Positions 8,005 through 15,818 are shown, counted from the first letter of the stretch. The stretch is DNA of 39,524 bases from CAADGY01 sp900696665 (GCA_035063885.1 JAPSFM010000038.1:1-39524), one strand, 5' to 3'. Translations and numbers: made by a program. The notes: generated by a model not told the origin, from the sequence alone.

Positions 8005-8852
8005 TTCAGCCTCCTGATGGCGACCAGCAATTGCGACCAGTGCGGGTCCGTCAGCCTGCTGATTTGTATTACTGGCTTTTCGTGCGCTGTCGCATGAATG
8101 AACTGGCCGTCGCCGATGTACATTCCCGTGTGCGTGATCTTTTCGGGAGCGCTCCCGAAGTACAACAAGTCGCCCGCTACGGGCTCTCCGCCCTCTACCG
8201 CCACAAAACCTTTCCAGCGCGCCTGAGGCCGGGAATCGCGCGGAAGAGAGACGCCATGCTTGCGGTACAGCATCTGTACGAACCCCGAGCAATCGTAGCC
8301 GAAGCTCGACGTTCCACCCCAGGTGTACGGCAGTCCAATGAAGCGGCGAGCAAGCTGTATGGTTTCAGCCATCGAGAGAACACGTGTACCGGCCGTCACA
8401 TCGCCTTCCTGGATCCAGCCCCTGGTGCTATCAGGCAGCCGGACTTCGATCCACCTTTCGCCGTCTTTGAAACGGCTGCCGGTGGGTTCCAACCTGGTTT
8501 CGAAGGGAACAGTCAGCATTGGCCGCCGTTTCGTGACACTCGGCTCATGGTAGATGTGCGCGAAAAGGCTCTCCACCTGAATACTGGCCGAAGAAGCATA
8601 CCTGCGTTCGCCACACGCCAGCACGCGCAGGTGCTCCACCGGAACCCAACCGGAGTATTCGTCGCCAGTCTGTATCTTCAGCCAACCTTCACCGGTTTCC
8701 TGAACGGCAACGTTCGATCCGTAGAGGGCCTGGGACACGACGTCCGCATCCAGGCTGGGACGGGAATACATGTCCGCCACGGGTTTCACAACCACGGCCA
8801 TCTGGGTTGAGACACACCCGGACATCAGGAGAGCAAACAGCAAAGCAGTCAT
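8001..8852 (-). CDS. NlpC/P60 endopeptidase lipoprotein with SH3b domains
   Basis: A 283-residue cell-wall peptidase. A short leader ends in a lipobox (LMSGC, Cys13), so it is probably a lipoprotein. Two SH3b-like domains follow (about residues 20-80 and 85-155), then the NlpC/P60 domain with catalytic Cys188 in YDCSGF, His241 in HTGMYIG and His253 in FIHATA. This domain order is that of gamma-D-glutamyl-L-diamino-acid endopeptidases such as YkfC, which release L-Ala-D-Glu from murein peptides. The product is the substrate of the downstream epimerase, whose start overlaps this stop by four bases. Family and pathway are well supported; exact bond specificity is inferred. Confidence 0.89.
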   Translation of the reverse strand: MTALLFALLMSGCVSTQMAVVVKPVADMYSRPSLDADVVSQALYGSNVAVQETGEGWLKIQTGDEYSGWVPVEHLRVLACGERRYASSASIQVESLFAHIYHEPSVTKRRPMLTVPFETRLEPTGSRFKDGERWIEVRLPDSTRGWIQEGDVTAGTRVLSMAETIQLARRFIGLPYTWGGTSSFGYDCSGFVQMLYRKHGVSLPRDSRPQARWKGFVAVEGGEPVAGDLLYFGSAPEKITHTGMYIGDGQFIHATAHEKPVIQISRLTDPHWSQLLVAIRRLK

Positions 8853-8968
8853 TTAACTGTCGTACAGCTTGAATTATCGCACCAGAAGTCAACAAGGAAG
8901 CAACGGGCGCAGTACAATCTTCTCGGGAGCCATAAGCCCGAGTCCGGCTGGATTCGGAACTTGCGAGC

Positions 8969-9316
8969 CTACTCGACTGTAACTTTCACCGGCTGTTCGA
9001 TCAGCTTCGGTTCTTTGCCGCCTGTAAGGACCATGAGGGCGAACCGTCCGGATTTGCACGAGCCGGGAATTTTGAACTTAAGGCCTGTCGCGGTCTGTTC
9101 CTCCACGGCTACCTTCAAGTCATTTTTTCCGTCAGTAAGATATAGCTCGGCGACATTCGCTTTTTCGAGATTTTCTCCCGCCACCGAGAGAGTGTCACCC
9201 GCTTTTGCATTCGCCGGCTCCACCGAAGTCATTCTTGGCATCGCTGCCTGCGGAAACAACGCCTGCGGGAGTGCCAGGGCGAGCACTACCAGCATGGCTA
9301 TAAGAGAGTTTCTCAT
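8969..9316 (-). CDS. Small secreted IPT/TIG-domain protein
   Basis: A 115-residue protein with a clear signal peptide (MRNSLIAMLVVLALALPQAL) and a single immunoglobulin-like IPT/TIG domain. The domain is recognisable from SVEPANAKAGDTLSVAGENL, a variable middle and a final beta strand. Such domains serve as extracellular adhesion or spacer modules; no enzyme motif is present. A GGGAGG sequence lies about 12 bases before the ATG. It is separated by about 115 bases from the NlpC gene and may be transcribed with it. The function is unknown. Confidence 0.6.
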   Translation of the reverse strand: MRNSLIAMLVVLALALPQALFPQAAMPRMTSVEPANAKAGDTLSVAGENLEKANVAELYLTDGKNDLKVAVEEQTATGLKFKIPGSCKSGRFALMVLTGGKEPKLIEQPVKVTVE

Positions 9317-9703
9317 CTGAAAGGCATCCTCCCATTACGATGCTAGACCCAAACGTAGAGAAAAGCAAGGGTAGAGAGACGGATCGTATTTGCGGATCCC
9401 CGTAAGACAGGTTCGCCTGTCGCAAATGCAGCCTGCACGATTCCCCACCCGGAGGCTGCTGTTGTCGCACGTAGTGTCATAGACACCCGGGAGTAGAAGC
9501 ATAAGTTGCATGACGCGCCTGGCTTCCATGACGATATCGGCGCGCGCCGTCCGACCGGCCTGAAGTGTGATTCGGGATTGAGTCAGCGGCGGGAAGGCGC
9601 TTTACTGCATCTGGGTCCAATAGCGGCCCGGCTGAAGGAGTGGAGCGGTGCTATCCCAGGTTATAGCGCTATTACGCAGAGGCAAGAAAAGGGTGGGTTT
9701 CAG
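9317..9703. other. Gene-free interval with candidate structured RNA at 9388-9459
   Basis: I see no convincing gene here. Two adjoining inverted repeats stand out. The first (9388-9427) nests GACAGG-TTCG-CCTGTC inside an ATTTGC/GCAAAT outer stem with an 11-12 nt asymmetric bulge. The second (9428-9459) is GCAGCCT/AGGCTGC with an 18-nt loop. They could form the 5' leader of the IPT/TIG gene (minus strand) or an independent transcript. I could not match the conserved bases to a riboswitch class I know. Confidence 0.3.
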
Positions 9704-10420
9704 CTACCGTTCTCCGTTCAGATGGAGTCCCTTGTGAATGGCATACAGCGCGAGTTCCAGGCGGTCTGACACGCCTAGTTTGTCAAAAATATTGTGCAGA
9801 TGGTTTTTCACTGTCTGCTCGCTAATAAACATCTTCTCGGCCATCTCTTTGTTTTTGTAGCCCTGGGCAACCAAAGCTACAATCTCACGCTCCCGGGCGC
9901 TAAGGGGTGACCTCTCCCGGGTCTTGCCGCCCGGCGCCGAGCCAGTATCTTCCGGTGACGCAAACTGGCGCATGACGGCCGCGGTGGTATTGGAATCCAG
10001 CCAGATCTCGCCCGCATGTACCTTGCGGATGCTTTTCACGATCAACTCGGGAGCCGTCTGCTTAAGCACGATTCCGGAGCAGCCGAGTTTCATCGCCTGG
10101 ACAAACTCGTTCTTGTCATCGGAAGCAGTCAACACCACCACGCGGGTGCGCTTCCTGGCATGCTGTAGCGCCTGCATGGCGGAGAGGCCGTCCAAACCCG
10201 GCATTCGCAAATCGAGCAGCAGAACGTCCGGTTCCACCTGCTCTACAAGTTCGACCACTTCCCGGCCATCCCCGGCTTCTCCGACGACTTCGATATCGTC
10301 TTCAAGGCTCAATAACTTGCGCAATCCATCGCGCACAATAGGGTGATCGTCGGCGATTGCCACCCGAATGCGAACCGGGCCGGTTCTCGTTTCTGGTTGC
10401 TGCACGTCGTTTTCTTCCAT
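9704..10420 (-). CDS. NarL/FixJ-family response regulator
   Basis: A 238-residue two-component regulator. The receiver domain (about residues 17-135) has the acidic pair D24/D25, phosphoacceptor D70 in LLLDLRMPG, the Thr in VVVLTASDD and the Lys in GIVLKQTAPE. The C-terminal LuxR-type HTH (about 170-235) contains LSAREREIVALVAQGYKNKE and SEQTVKNHLHNIFDKLG. It would bind DNA as a dimer when phosphorylated. No sensor kinase is next to it, so it is an orphan in this window. It is flanked on the left by a 387-bp gene-free stretch. Confidence 0.93.
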   Translation of the reverse strand: MEENDVQQPETRTGPVRIRVAIADDHPIVRDGLRKLLSLEDDIEVVGEAGDGREVVELVEQVEPDVLLLDLRMPGLDGLSAMQALQHARKRTRVVVLTASDDKNEFVQAMKLGCSGIVLKQTAPELIVKSIRKVHAGEIWLDSNTTAAVMRQFASPEDTGSAPGGKTRERSPLSAREREIVALVAQGYKNKEMAEKMFISEQTVKNHLHNIFDKLGVSDRLELALYAIHKGLHLNGER

Positions 10421-10546
10421 ACCGTCTTCCGTACTGCCGGCTCTAACAAACTACGAGTCGATTCTAGAGGTTCGTTCTTATTGCGTCAATCAAGTTTAGC
10501 CTTAACTTTCGCTCCTGTTTCACCCTAGTCGGCCCCTAAGGTGGGG

Positions 10547-11902
10547 TTAACTCCATTGCCGGTCGTGCGATCTCTCCTTATCCCACTCGGGGGTCGGTTC
10601 GAAGTACCCGGGTTCCAGCAGATGCTGTTTCATCACGTCGTCGTTCAAGGTGATGCCCAGTCCGGGCCCCTCGGGTACTTTTGCAAATCCGCGATTCACA
10701 ATTGGTTTTTCAATGCCTTGCACCAGATCTTCCCACCAGGGCACATCCACGGAGTGATGCTCCAGGGCAACAAAGTTTTCGGTGGCCGCAGCGCAGTGCA
10801 GGTTCGCCATGAAGGAAACGGGAGTCCCCGCAAAATGCATTGCCATCGCAACTCCGTATTCCTGCGCCCCGTCGCCGATCTTTTTGGTTTCGAGAATGCC
10901 GCCGGATGTCGCCAGGTCCGGATGGATCATGTCCACAGCGTGTTTCCTGCACAATTTAAAAAAAGGCTCCTTCAGATAGATGTCCTCTCCCGTCAAAATC
11001 GGGATGTCCACTGCGTCCGTGATCTGCTTCATCAACTCCGTGTGTTGCCACGGGATCATGTCCTCGAGCCATGCCATGTTGTATTTTTCGAGGGCTTTGC
11101 CCAAGCGGATACACGAATTCACCCCGATATGCCCGAAATGGTCGGCGGCCAAAGGAACTTCCATCCCAATAACATCGCGTATTCCGCCGGCATAATCCGC
11201 CATCATTGCGATTCCCTTGTCGGTCAGTTCGATTCCGGTGAACATGTGCTGGGTATTATTCATTTCGCGCAAGGTCGATCCGAGGGGGCGTGTCAGCGCA
11301 CCGGGGACCTTCTCCACCAGATTGGCGCCCAGATCCATCTTGAGAAAAGTGAAACCCTGCTCCATCCGCTTTTTCATGCGCTCCCCGTACACTTTGGGAT
11401 CATGGGACGAAGTGGTGTCGGCATAGCACCGGATACGGTCCCGGAACTTGCCGCCGAGCATCTGATATACAGGGACGTTATAGGCCTTGCCTGCCAGGTC
11501 CCATAGAGCCATCTCCACGCCGCAGACTCCGCCCCCCTGGCGGGCATGTCCGCCGAATTGCTTGATCTTGCGGAAGATCTTATCCACGTTGCAGGGGTTT
11601 TCTCCAAGCAGCCGGCTCTTCAACATCAGCGCGTACGTTTTGCTTGCTCCATCGCGCACCTCGCCCAATCCCGATATGCCTTGATTCGTATCAATGCGAA
11701 TGACGGGACAAGTCATCGGAGCGCGCGCCACTACGGCAACACGCAGGTCGGTGATCTTCAACTCGGACGGTTTGGAACGCGTGTTTACGTGCTGCGTGGC
11801 GGCGTCCAGGGTATCGTCGGCCCAAAAGGCGGTTCCAAGTGCTCCGCCGGCCGCGGTCAGAAACGAACGGCGTCCGGTGAGTTTTTGGAGTGTTGATTTC
11901 AT
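10547..11902 (-). CDS. Mandelate racemase/enolase-family sugar-acid dehydratase-like protein
   Basis: A 451-residue enolase-superfamily enzyme of the mandelate-racemase subgroup. The active-site pattern includes K188 in FLKMDLG, metal ligands D254, E280 (AWLEDMIPW) and E306 (LTGEDIY), and H356 in MAMHFAGTP, the general base that marks acid-sugar dehydratases and related enzymes. The N-terminus TGRRSFLTAAGGALG is a clear twin-arginine motif, so it is probably exported. AGGAG sits five bases before the ATG. It is divergent from a sugar phosphate isomerase/epimerase gene with 109 bases between them, and a TTGTATAGAAT motif shared with other catabolic promoters lies about 20 bases upstream. A sugar-acid substrate is likely but cannot be named. 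Confidence 0.9.
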   Translation of the reverse strand: MKSTLQKLTGRRSFLTAAGGALGTAFWADDTLDAATQHVNTRSKPSELKITDLRVAVVARAPMTCPVIRIDTNQGISGLGEVRDGASKTYALMLKSRLLGENPCNVDKIFRKIKQFGGHARQGGGVCGVEMALWDLAGKAYNVPVYQMLGGKFRDRIRCYADTTSSHDPKVYGERMKKRMEQGFTFLKMDLGANLVEKVPGALTRPLGSTLREMNNTQHMFTGIELTDKGIAMMADYAGGIRDVIGMEVPLAADHFGHIGVNSCIRLGKALEKYNMAWLEDMIPWQHTELMKQITDAVDIPILTGEDIYLKEPFFKLCRKHAVDMIHPDLATSGGILETKKIGDGAQEYGVAMAMHFAGTPVSFMANLHCAAATENFVALEHHSVDVPWWEDLVQGIEKPIVNRGFAKVPEGPGLGITLNDDVMKQHLLEPGYFEPTPEWDKERSHDRQWS

Positions 11903-11922
11903 CTTACGCTCCTGAAGCGGCT

Positions 11923-11933
11923 ATTCTATACAA
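11923..11933 (-). promoter_or_regulatory. Candidate operator, TTGYATACAAT motif (site A)
   Basis: On the minus strand this reads TTGTATAGAAT, one mismatch from the motif TTGYATACAAT that also occurs at 19283, 27356 and 27535. It lies in the divergent region between the mandelate-racemase-like gene and the isomerase gene, 21 bases before the former's ATG. The core resembles GntR/FadR-type operators. Confidence 0.4.
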
Positions 11934-12011
11934 CTTTCCAGGCTCGCGTCCGGTGCGCATGATATTCTGACAGGTGCATTCCGCACTACTTACAACAAGG
12001 AGAAACAGATC

Positions 12012-12986
12012 GTGAGAGTTGGAGTGTTCACTGCGCTGCTGTCCAAGTTCTCCCTCGATCAGGTGATCGGGAAGATCAAGAACCTCGGGATCGACACCGT
12101 CGAACTCGGCACCGGCAACTACCCGGGTGATCCCCATTGCAAGCTGTCCATGTTGGACAACGACGCCGAACTCAAAACTTTTAAACAGAAGTTGAGTGAC
12201 AACGGTATCTCCATCAGCGCCCTAAGCTGTCACGGGGAACCGTTGCACCCGAATGCCGAAATCCGAAATAAGAACCGGGAAACACAACGGAAAACTATTC
12301 TTTTGGCGGAAAAACTCGGTGTGCCCGTTGTTATCGATTTTTCCGGCTGCCCTGGAGACAGCGAGAACTCGAAATATCCAAATTGGGTGACATCGCCCTG
12401 GCCTCCACATTATCAGGACCTGCTTCAATGGCAGTGGGAAAAGCAGGCGGCTCCATTCTGGACCGAACGAACGAAATTCGCCGCCGACCACGGTGTAAAA
12501 ATCGCCATTGAAATGCATCCCGGGTTCCTCGTCTACAGCCCTGAGACGATGTTGAAGCTACGGGCCATCGCCGGCCCGAACATCGGCTGCAATTACGATC
12601 CCAGCCACATGTTCTGGCAGAATATCGATCCGATTGCCGCCATCCGCGTTCTGGGCGACTCGATCTTCCACGTCCACGCCAAGGACACGCAAATCTATCA
12701 TCGCAATCTGCCCGTCAGTGGAGTGCTCGATATGAAACTCTACACCGACGAACGCAACCGGGCGTGGATTTTCCGCACCTGCGGCTACGGCCACGGGGCT
12801 GAATGGTGGCGCGAATTCGTCTCCACGCTGCGTATGTTCGGCTACGATTACGCGCTTTCAATCGAGCACGAGGACAGCCTGATGTCGCCCAATGAGGGAC
12901 TGACCAAAGCCGCGGCTTTTCTCAACGACATCGTGATTCGCGAAGACACTACGGCGCCCTGGTGGGTGTCGAACGTGAGCGCCTGA
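12012..12986 (+). CDS. Sugar phosphate isomerase/epimerase (xylose isomerase-like TIM barrel)
   Basis: A 324-residue TIM-barrel protein of the IolE/AP-endonuclease-2 superfamily. Probable metal ligands are E167 in IAIEMHPG, D196 and H199 in NYDPSHM, H222 in HVHAKD and E285 in SIEHED, the order seen in this family. Members isomerise or epimerise sugars and inositol derivatives in the cytoplasm. The start is a GTG at 12012 with AAGGAG about ten bases upstream, giving the typical MRVGVFTALL opening. No signal peptide is present. It is divergent from the enolase-superfamily gene, a pairing that points to one sugar or sugar-acid pathway (inference). Confidence 0.9.
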   Translation: MRVGVFTALLSKFSLDQVIGKIKNLGIDTVELGTGNYPGDPHCKLSMLDNDAELKTFKQKLSDNGISISALSCHGEPLHPNAEIRNKNRETQRKTILLAEKLGVPVVIDFSGCPGDSENSKYPNWVTSPWPPHYQDLLQWQWEKQAAPFWTERTKFAADHGVKIAIEMHPGFLVYSPETMLKLRAIAGPNIGCNYDPSHMFWQNIDPIAAIRVLGDSIFHVHAKDTQIYHRNLPVSGVLDMKLYTDERNRAWIFRTCGYGHGAEWWREFVSTLRMFGYDYALSIEHEDSLMSPNEGLTKAAAFLNDIVIREDTTAPWWVSNVSA

Positions 12987-12994
12987 CCTCATCC

Positions 12995-13038
12995 GCCGGA
13001 GGACGCCGCGCGGTGTACGGCAGGCGTCTCTCCCCGGC
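12995..13038 (+). terminator. Candidate terminator hairpin after the isomerase gene
   Basis: Nested inverted repeats follow the stop codon by nine bases: GCCGG (12995-12999) with CCGGC (13034-13038), and GACGCC (13002-13007) with GGCGTC (13023-13028). There is no T-run, so intrinsic termination is plausible rather than shown. Confidence 0.35.
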
Positions 13039-13178
13039 ATCCCCTGTTGATGGTAGCAGCGCTTACCCTCAAAAGTGGGGACGCTCCAATTTACGGTGGT
13101 TTTGTTTGATAATTTAAGTCAAGTTCCTTGCTTACACCCGCATCTTGTGAGTTAATATGGAGCTTACTTGTTCTGCGC

Positions 13179-13201
13179 CGCGTATCGGTTATGGATACGC
13201 G
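13179..13201. promoter_or_regulatory. Perfect dyad upstream of the HTH gene
   Basis: CGCGTATC and GATACGCG form a perfect 8-bp inverted repeat around a 7-base centre. It ends 23 bases before the ATG at 13225. It could be an operator for autoregulation or a hairpin in the mRNA leader. Apart from this dyad and the hairpin at 12995-13038, I see no other definite feature in 12987-13224. Confidence 0.35.
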
Positions 13202-13224
13202 CAGTTCGCCTTATTGGAGTTCGA

Positions 13225-13581
13225 ATGGCATCTGATCAGCGCGCCGCCAATAATAAACTTACACCCCAACTGAATCTCGCTTTACTTCGGGAGAAAAAGA
13301 AAATCTCTTTGCGTGACATTGAGGATGAGACGAAAATCAGCATGCGTTTCCTCAAGGCGATTGAAGACGAGGAGTTTAATCAGTTGCCGGGTGGAATCTT
13401 CTCAACAAGCTACATCCGCCAGTACGCCGCCATCGTGGGCCATGATGAGACCGAGTTGATCGAGCACTACCGGGCCAAGATGGGTCTTAATGAGCCTGAG
13501 GATTCTCACGGTCCGGGGCGCAGGGGAAAACGGCAACAGGAGAAAGTCTCCCGGGCTTTTGCGTTCCCTCCGTTTTCCTGA
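13225..13581 (+). CDS. RodZ-like helix-turn-helix protein (HTH_25)
   Basis: A 118-residue protein with an Xre/HTH_25-type domain at about residues 14-85: LNLALLREKKKISLRDIEDE, ISMRFLKAIEDEEF, LPGGIFSTSYIRQYA. This is the cytoplasmic domain of RodZ-type proteins. After about residue 95 the sequence becomes basic (GRRGKRQQEK) and stops, just where RodZ would enter its membrane helix. The start ATG at 13225 has TTGGAG upstream; the longer frame from 13168 lacks support. It overlaps the next gene by 92 bases in another frame, and that gene supplies a basic stretch plus hydrophobic helix at this exact point, which raises the possibility of a frameshift-linked single protein. Confidence 0.8.
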   Translation: MASDQRAANNKLTPQLNLALLREKKKISLRDIEDETKISMRFLKAIEDEEFNQLPGGIFSTSYIRQYAAIVGHDETELIEHYRAKMGLNEPEDSHGPGRRGKRQQEKVSRAFAFPPFS

Positions 13582-15061
13582 TCGCCCGGCACTTTTCGTT
13601 CTGGCATGTCTTGTGGTGGCGTATTGTGCCTTTGGGGCGGGCATCGAAGGTATCGTTGTTGAAAACAGCACCGGCAAGCTGATTGCCCGTGCACGTGTCA
13701 TCCTGGAGGGCACCGGTTCAACGAGCGGAAACGCAACCGCATTTTCGAGTTCATCGGGCCAGTTTGCATTCCGTTCTCTTTCCGCTGGTACTTACCTGCT
13801 GCGCGCCGAAAGGGCCGGATTTGCGGTTACCCGCTATGGACAGCGGCGCTGGAACGCGCCGGGAACCCCTATTGTGCTGGATGCCGAAACACAGCACATC
13901 GTTCAGCTTCGTCTGCACAAACTCGGCGCGGTAACCGGCGAGATCGGCGACGAGAACCAGCTAGGGCTTCCGGGCGTGACAGTCCATGCCTACCGGGCCG
14001 CCTCCAAGCTCACCCTCGCTGGTAGCGGGATCACCGATGACCGCGGCATTTATCGCATTTCAAACCTGGAGCCGGGAAAGTATCTGATCCGCTCGACCGC
14101 TCGCCTGCTCGAAGATCAGCAAGGCCTGCTTCCCACCTTTTTCGGGCAGACGGCGAGCGCTGTCGAAGCGCATCCCGTGATAGTACAGCTCGAGCAGGAC
14201 ACCATCGGGGTGAACATCCAGCCCCTGCCGGGAAGGCTGGCATCGCTGCGGGGAACGGTGGCCAGCCCGGTGCCCGTTTCCATCTTTTTGTACGGCGATA
14301 CCGGGGTCTTGCGGACGCAGGTGCCTCCCGGCGGCGAGTTCCATTTCGAACACCTCGCGCCAGGACCTTACAGTCTGCTCGCCCAGGCCGGAGACCGCTC
14401 CGCACCGCTATCGTCCTTCCAAAAGATCTGGATCGGTGGGGAATCCCAGCGGGTAACCGTCGAGATGGCGCCATCTCCCCGCTTGATCCTGCGCTGCGAG
14501 AACAGGAACGGCAACCCGCTTCAGCACAAAGCCGTGTCTGTCTTTCTGCGGCGCCGGGACCTGAGAGACCCGACTCCGGACCGGGCAGTATGCGGTGACG
14601 TGCTGCCTCTTACTCCCGGCACTTGGGAGGTGGCGGCGTCCGCACCACCGGACATTTACGTCTCCGGGGTACGAGGCGCCCGTATCTCCCCGTTCGCGCA
14701 CGAATTCGACATGGTATCCGGACGGAACACGGAGGTGGTGATCCTTTTTTCTTCGGACCCGGGCTCTCTGCGAGGTACGGTGTCGACCCGGGACGGCGCA
14801 CCCGCGATTGGTGCGCCTGTCTATTTCAACCCCGTGGATAGCGATCTGCGCAGCCGGCTCGGTGGCCTGCGCACCACACGAACCGACGCAAGCGGAAAAT
14901 TTTGGCTCAACGGCTTTCCACCCGGCCGGTATGAGGTCCTCAGCACGTTTGCGCCGGTCGACAGCGAGTCGGAAGACTGGAAACCGGGACGCGGCAAGCT
15001 TGTCACACTCGGAGAGGGCGGCGATGTGACCGCCGAGATCGTCCTCGAAGATCTGGAGTGA
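13490..15061 (+). CDS. Secreted/membrane-anchored carboxypeptidase-regulatory (Cna-B-like) repeat protein
   Basis: Up to 523 residues. After a basic lead (NRRKS) comes a hydrophobic helix (ALFVLACLVVAYCAFGA) and then several beta-sandwich Cna-B/carboxypeptidase-regulatory modules. These are visible from repeated GKLIARARVILEG, FRSLSAGTYLLRAERAG, SGKFWLNGFPPGRYEV patterns, at about residues 50-130, 130-200, 230-310 and 425-510. Such domains act as extracellular structural modules; no catalytic motif is seen. The start is uncertain: the ATG at 13490 lies inside the HTH gene and lacks a clear ribosome site, and a TTG at 13559 is possible. It may be read by coupling or by frameshift from the HTH frame. 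Flagellar genes follow 96 bases on. Confidence 0.75.
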   Translation: MSLRILTVRGAGENGNRRKSPGLLRSLRFPDRPALFVLACLVVAYCAFGAGIEGIVVENSTGKLIARARVILEGTGSTSGNATAFSSSSGQFAFRSLSAGTYLLRAERAGFAVTRYGQRRWNAPGTPIVLDAETQHIVQLRLHKLGAVTGEIGDENQLGLPGVTVHAYRAASKLTLAGSGITDDRGIYRISNLEPGKYLIRSTARLLEDQQGLLPTFFGQTASAVEAHPVIVQLEQDTIGVNIQPLPGRLASLRGTVASPVPVSIFLYGDTGVLRTQVPPGGEFHFEHLAPGPYSLLAQAGDRSAPLSSFQKIWIGGESQRVTVEMAPSPRLILRCENRNGNPLQHKAVSVFLRRRDLRDPTPDRAVCGDVLPLTPGTWEVAASAPPDIYVSGVRGARISPFAHEFDMVSGRNTEVVILFSSDPGSLRGTVSTRDGAPAIGAPVYFNPVDSDLRSRLGGLRTTRTDASGKFWLNGFPPGRYEVLSTFAPVDSESEDWKPGRGKLVTLGEGGDVTAEIVLEDLE

Positions 15062-15081
15062 AAATAATTGAGTTTGCGAGC

Positions 15082-15109
15082 TAATGAACACCGGCCCCCA
15101 TGCCGATGA
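15082..15109 (+). promoter_or_regulatory. Putative sigma-28 (FliA) flagellar promoter
   Basis: GCCGATGA (15102-15109) matches the FliA -10 consensus GCCGATAA in seven of eight bases. TAATGAAC (15082-15089) lies 12 bases upstream as a weak TAAA-type -35. It is 48 bases before flgM, the anti-sigma-28 gene, where such a promoter is expected. Confidence 0.42.
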
Positions 15110-15157
15110 GATAGCGAGAGAGGAACAAACCCGCCGAAGACGGGCCTCGAACAACGC

Positions 15158-15457
15158 ATGAAGATACATGATCCAAACGGTTACGGAGCCGGCGTTTATG
15201 GCCCGGGTGGGCCATCAGCAGCCGATGCTGTTGGCAGGGGCACCAGCGCACGAGGCTCCAGACAAACTGGCTTACGGAATGACCAGGTAGAGATCTCCAA
15301 TCTGGCTGGACATCTCAGCGCACTGGCTTCCGACTCGCCGGAACGGCTCAGCCGGATAGAAAAGTTGTCCGCCGATTTCCAGGCACGCCGGTACCATGTG
15401 GACGCAACGGTTATCAGCCGCGCCATAGTTGAGGACGGGTTGGGAGTGCGTTCCTGA
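15158..15457 (+). CDS. flgM: Anti-sigma-28 factor FlgM
   Basis: A 99-residue protein whose C-terminal half matches FlgM: the RIEKLSADFQARRYHVDA segment followed by ISRAIVEDGL, the helix that binds sigma-28. The N-terminal half is Gly/Ser-rich and probably disordered, as in known FlgM. FlgM holds FliA inactive until it is exported through the finished hook-basal body. It overlaps the next gene as TGATG and is followed by flgN, flgK and flgL, the standard late-flagellar order. No strong ribosome site is visible, which is unusual, so the start could be elsewhere. Confidence 0.85.
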   Translation: MKIHDPNGYGAGVYGPGGPSAADAVGRGTSARGSRQTGLRNDQVEISNLAGHLSALASDSPERLSRIEKLSADFQARRYHVDATVISRAIVEDGLGVRS

Positions 15458-15816
15458 TGTCGGGGACTGCCGCGCTGGAGCGTGTTCGACGGGCCAGAGA
15501 GCTCGTTGCCACGCTACAGTCTGAGCTTTCGAGCGGCGGCGTCCAGGCTTTGATGATGAGCCCGGACCGGCTGGAGCGCGCACTGGCTTTCCTGGAGCCG
15601 GTGAGCGGGGCCCCGGTGGTGGAGCCCGGCGAACGGGAGATGCTTCTGGCGGATCTCAATACGTTCCGGCGGGACCTGGCGCGGATCCTTTCTCTGCTGG
15701 CACAGGCCGCCGGTTTCTATATAGGTTGTGAGGCGTCCACAGAGCAGGAGGCGGGCTATGGGCCGCAGACGGAACTCCCCTCTCCGGATGCGTCGCGAGT
15801 GATGGTAACGGGCTGA
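15457..15816 (+). CDS. flgN: FlgN-like flagellar export chaperone
   Basis: A 119-residue, largely helical protein located between flgM and flgK. It has the position and size of FlgN, the chaperone that delivers FlgK and FlgL to the flagellar export gate. Sequence similarity is weak to the eye; heptad-like helices around residues 5-30 and 60-95 fit the coiled FlgN fold. The start shares one base with the flgM stop. Assignment rests mainly on synteny. Confidence 0.62.
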   Translation: MSGTAALERVRRARELVATLQSELSSGGVQALMMSPDRLERALAFLEPVSGAPVVEPGEREMLLADLNTFRRDLARILSLLAQAAGFYIGCEASTEQEAGYGPQTELPSPDASRVMVTG

Positions 15817-15818
15817 TA

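Noticed and set aside
9388..9459. Assignment of the stem-loops to the GEMM (c-di-GMP), TPP or cobalamin riboswitch class.
   Set aside because: The conserved loop bases of those classes are not present on either strand.
9506..9769. 87-residue plus-strand frame in and beyond the gene-free interval.
   Set aside because: It has no ribosome site, no family look, and overlaps the end of the response regulator gene.
10541..11506. 321-residue plus-strand frame.
   Set aside because: It is the antisense shadow of the mandelate-racemase-like gene, whose active-site residues are all present.
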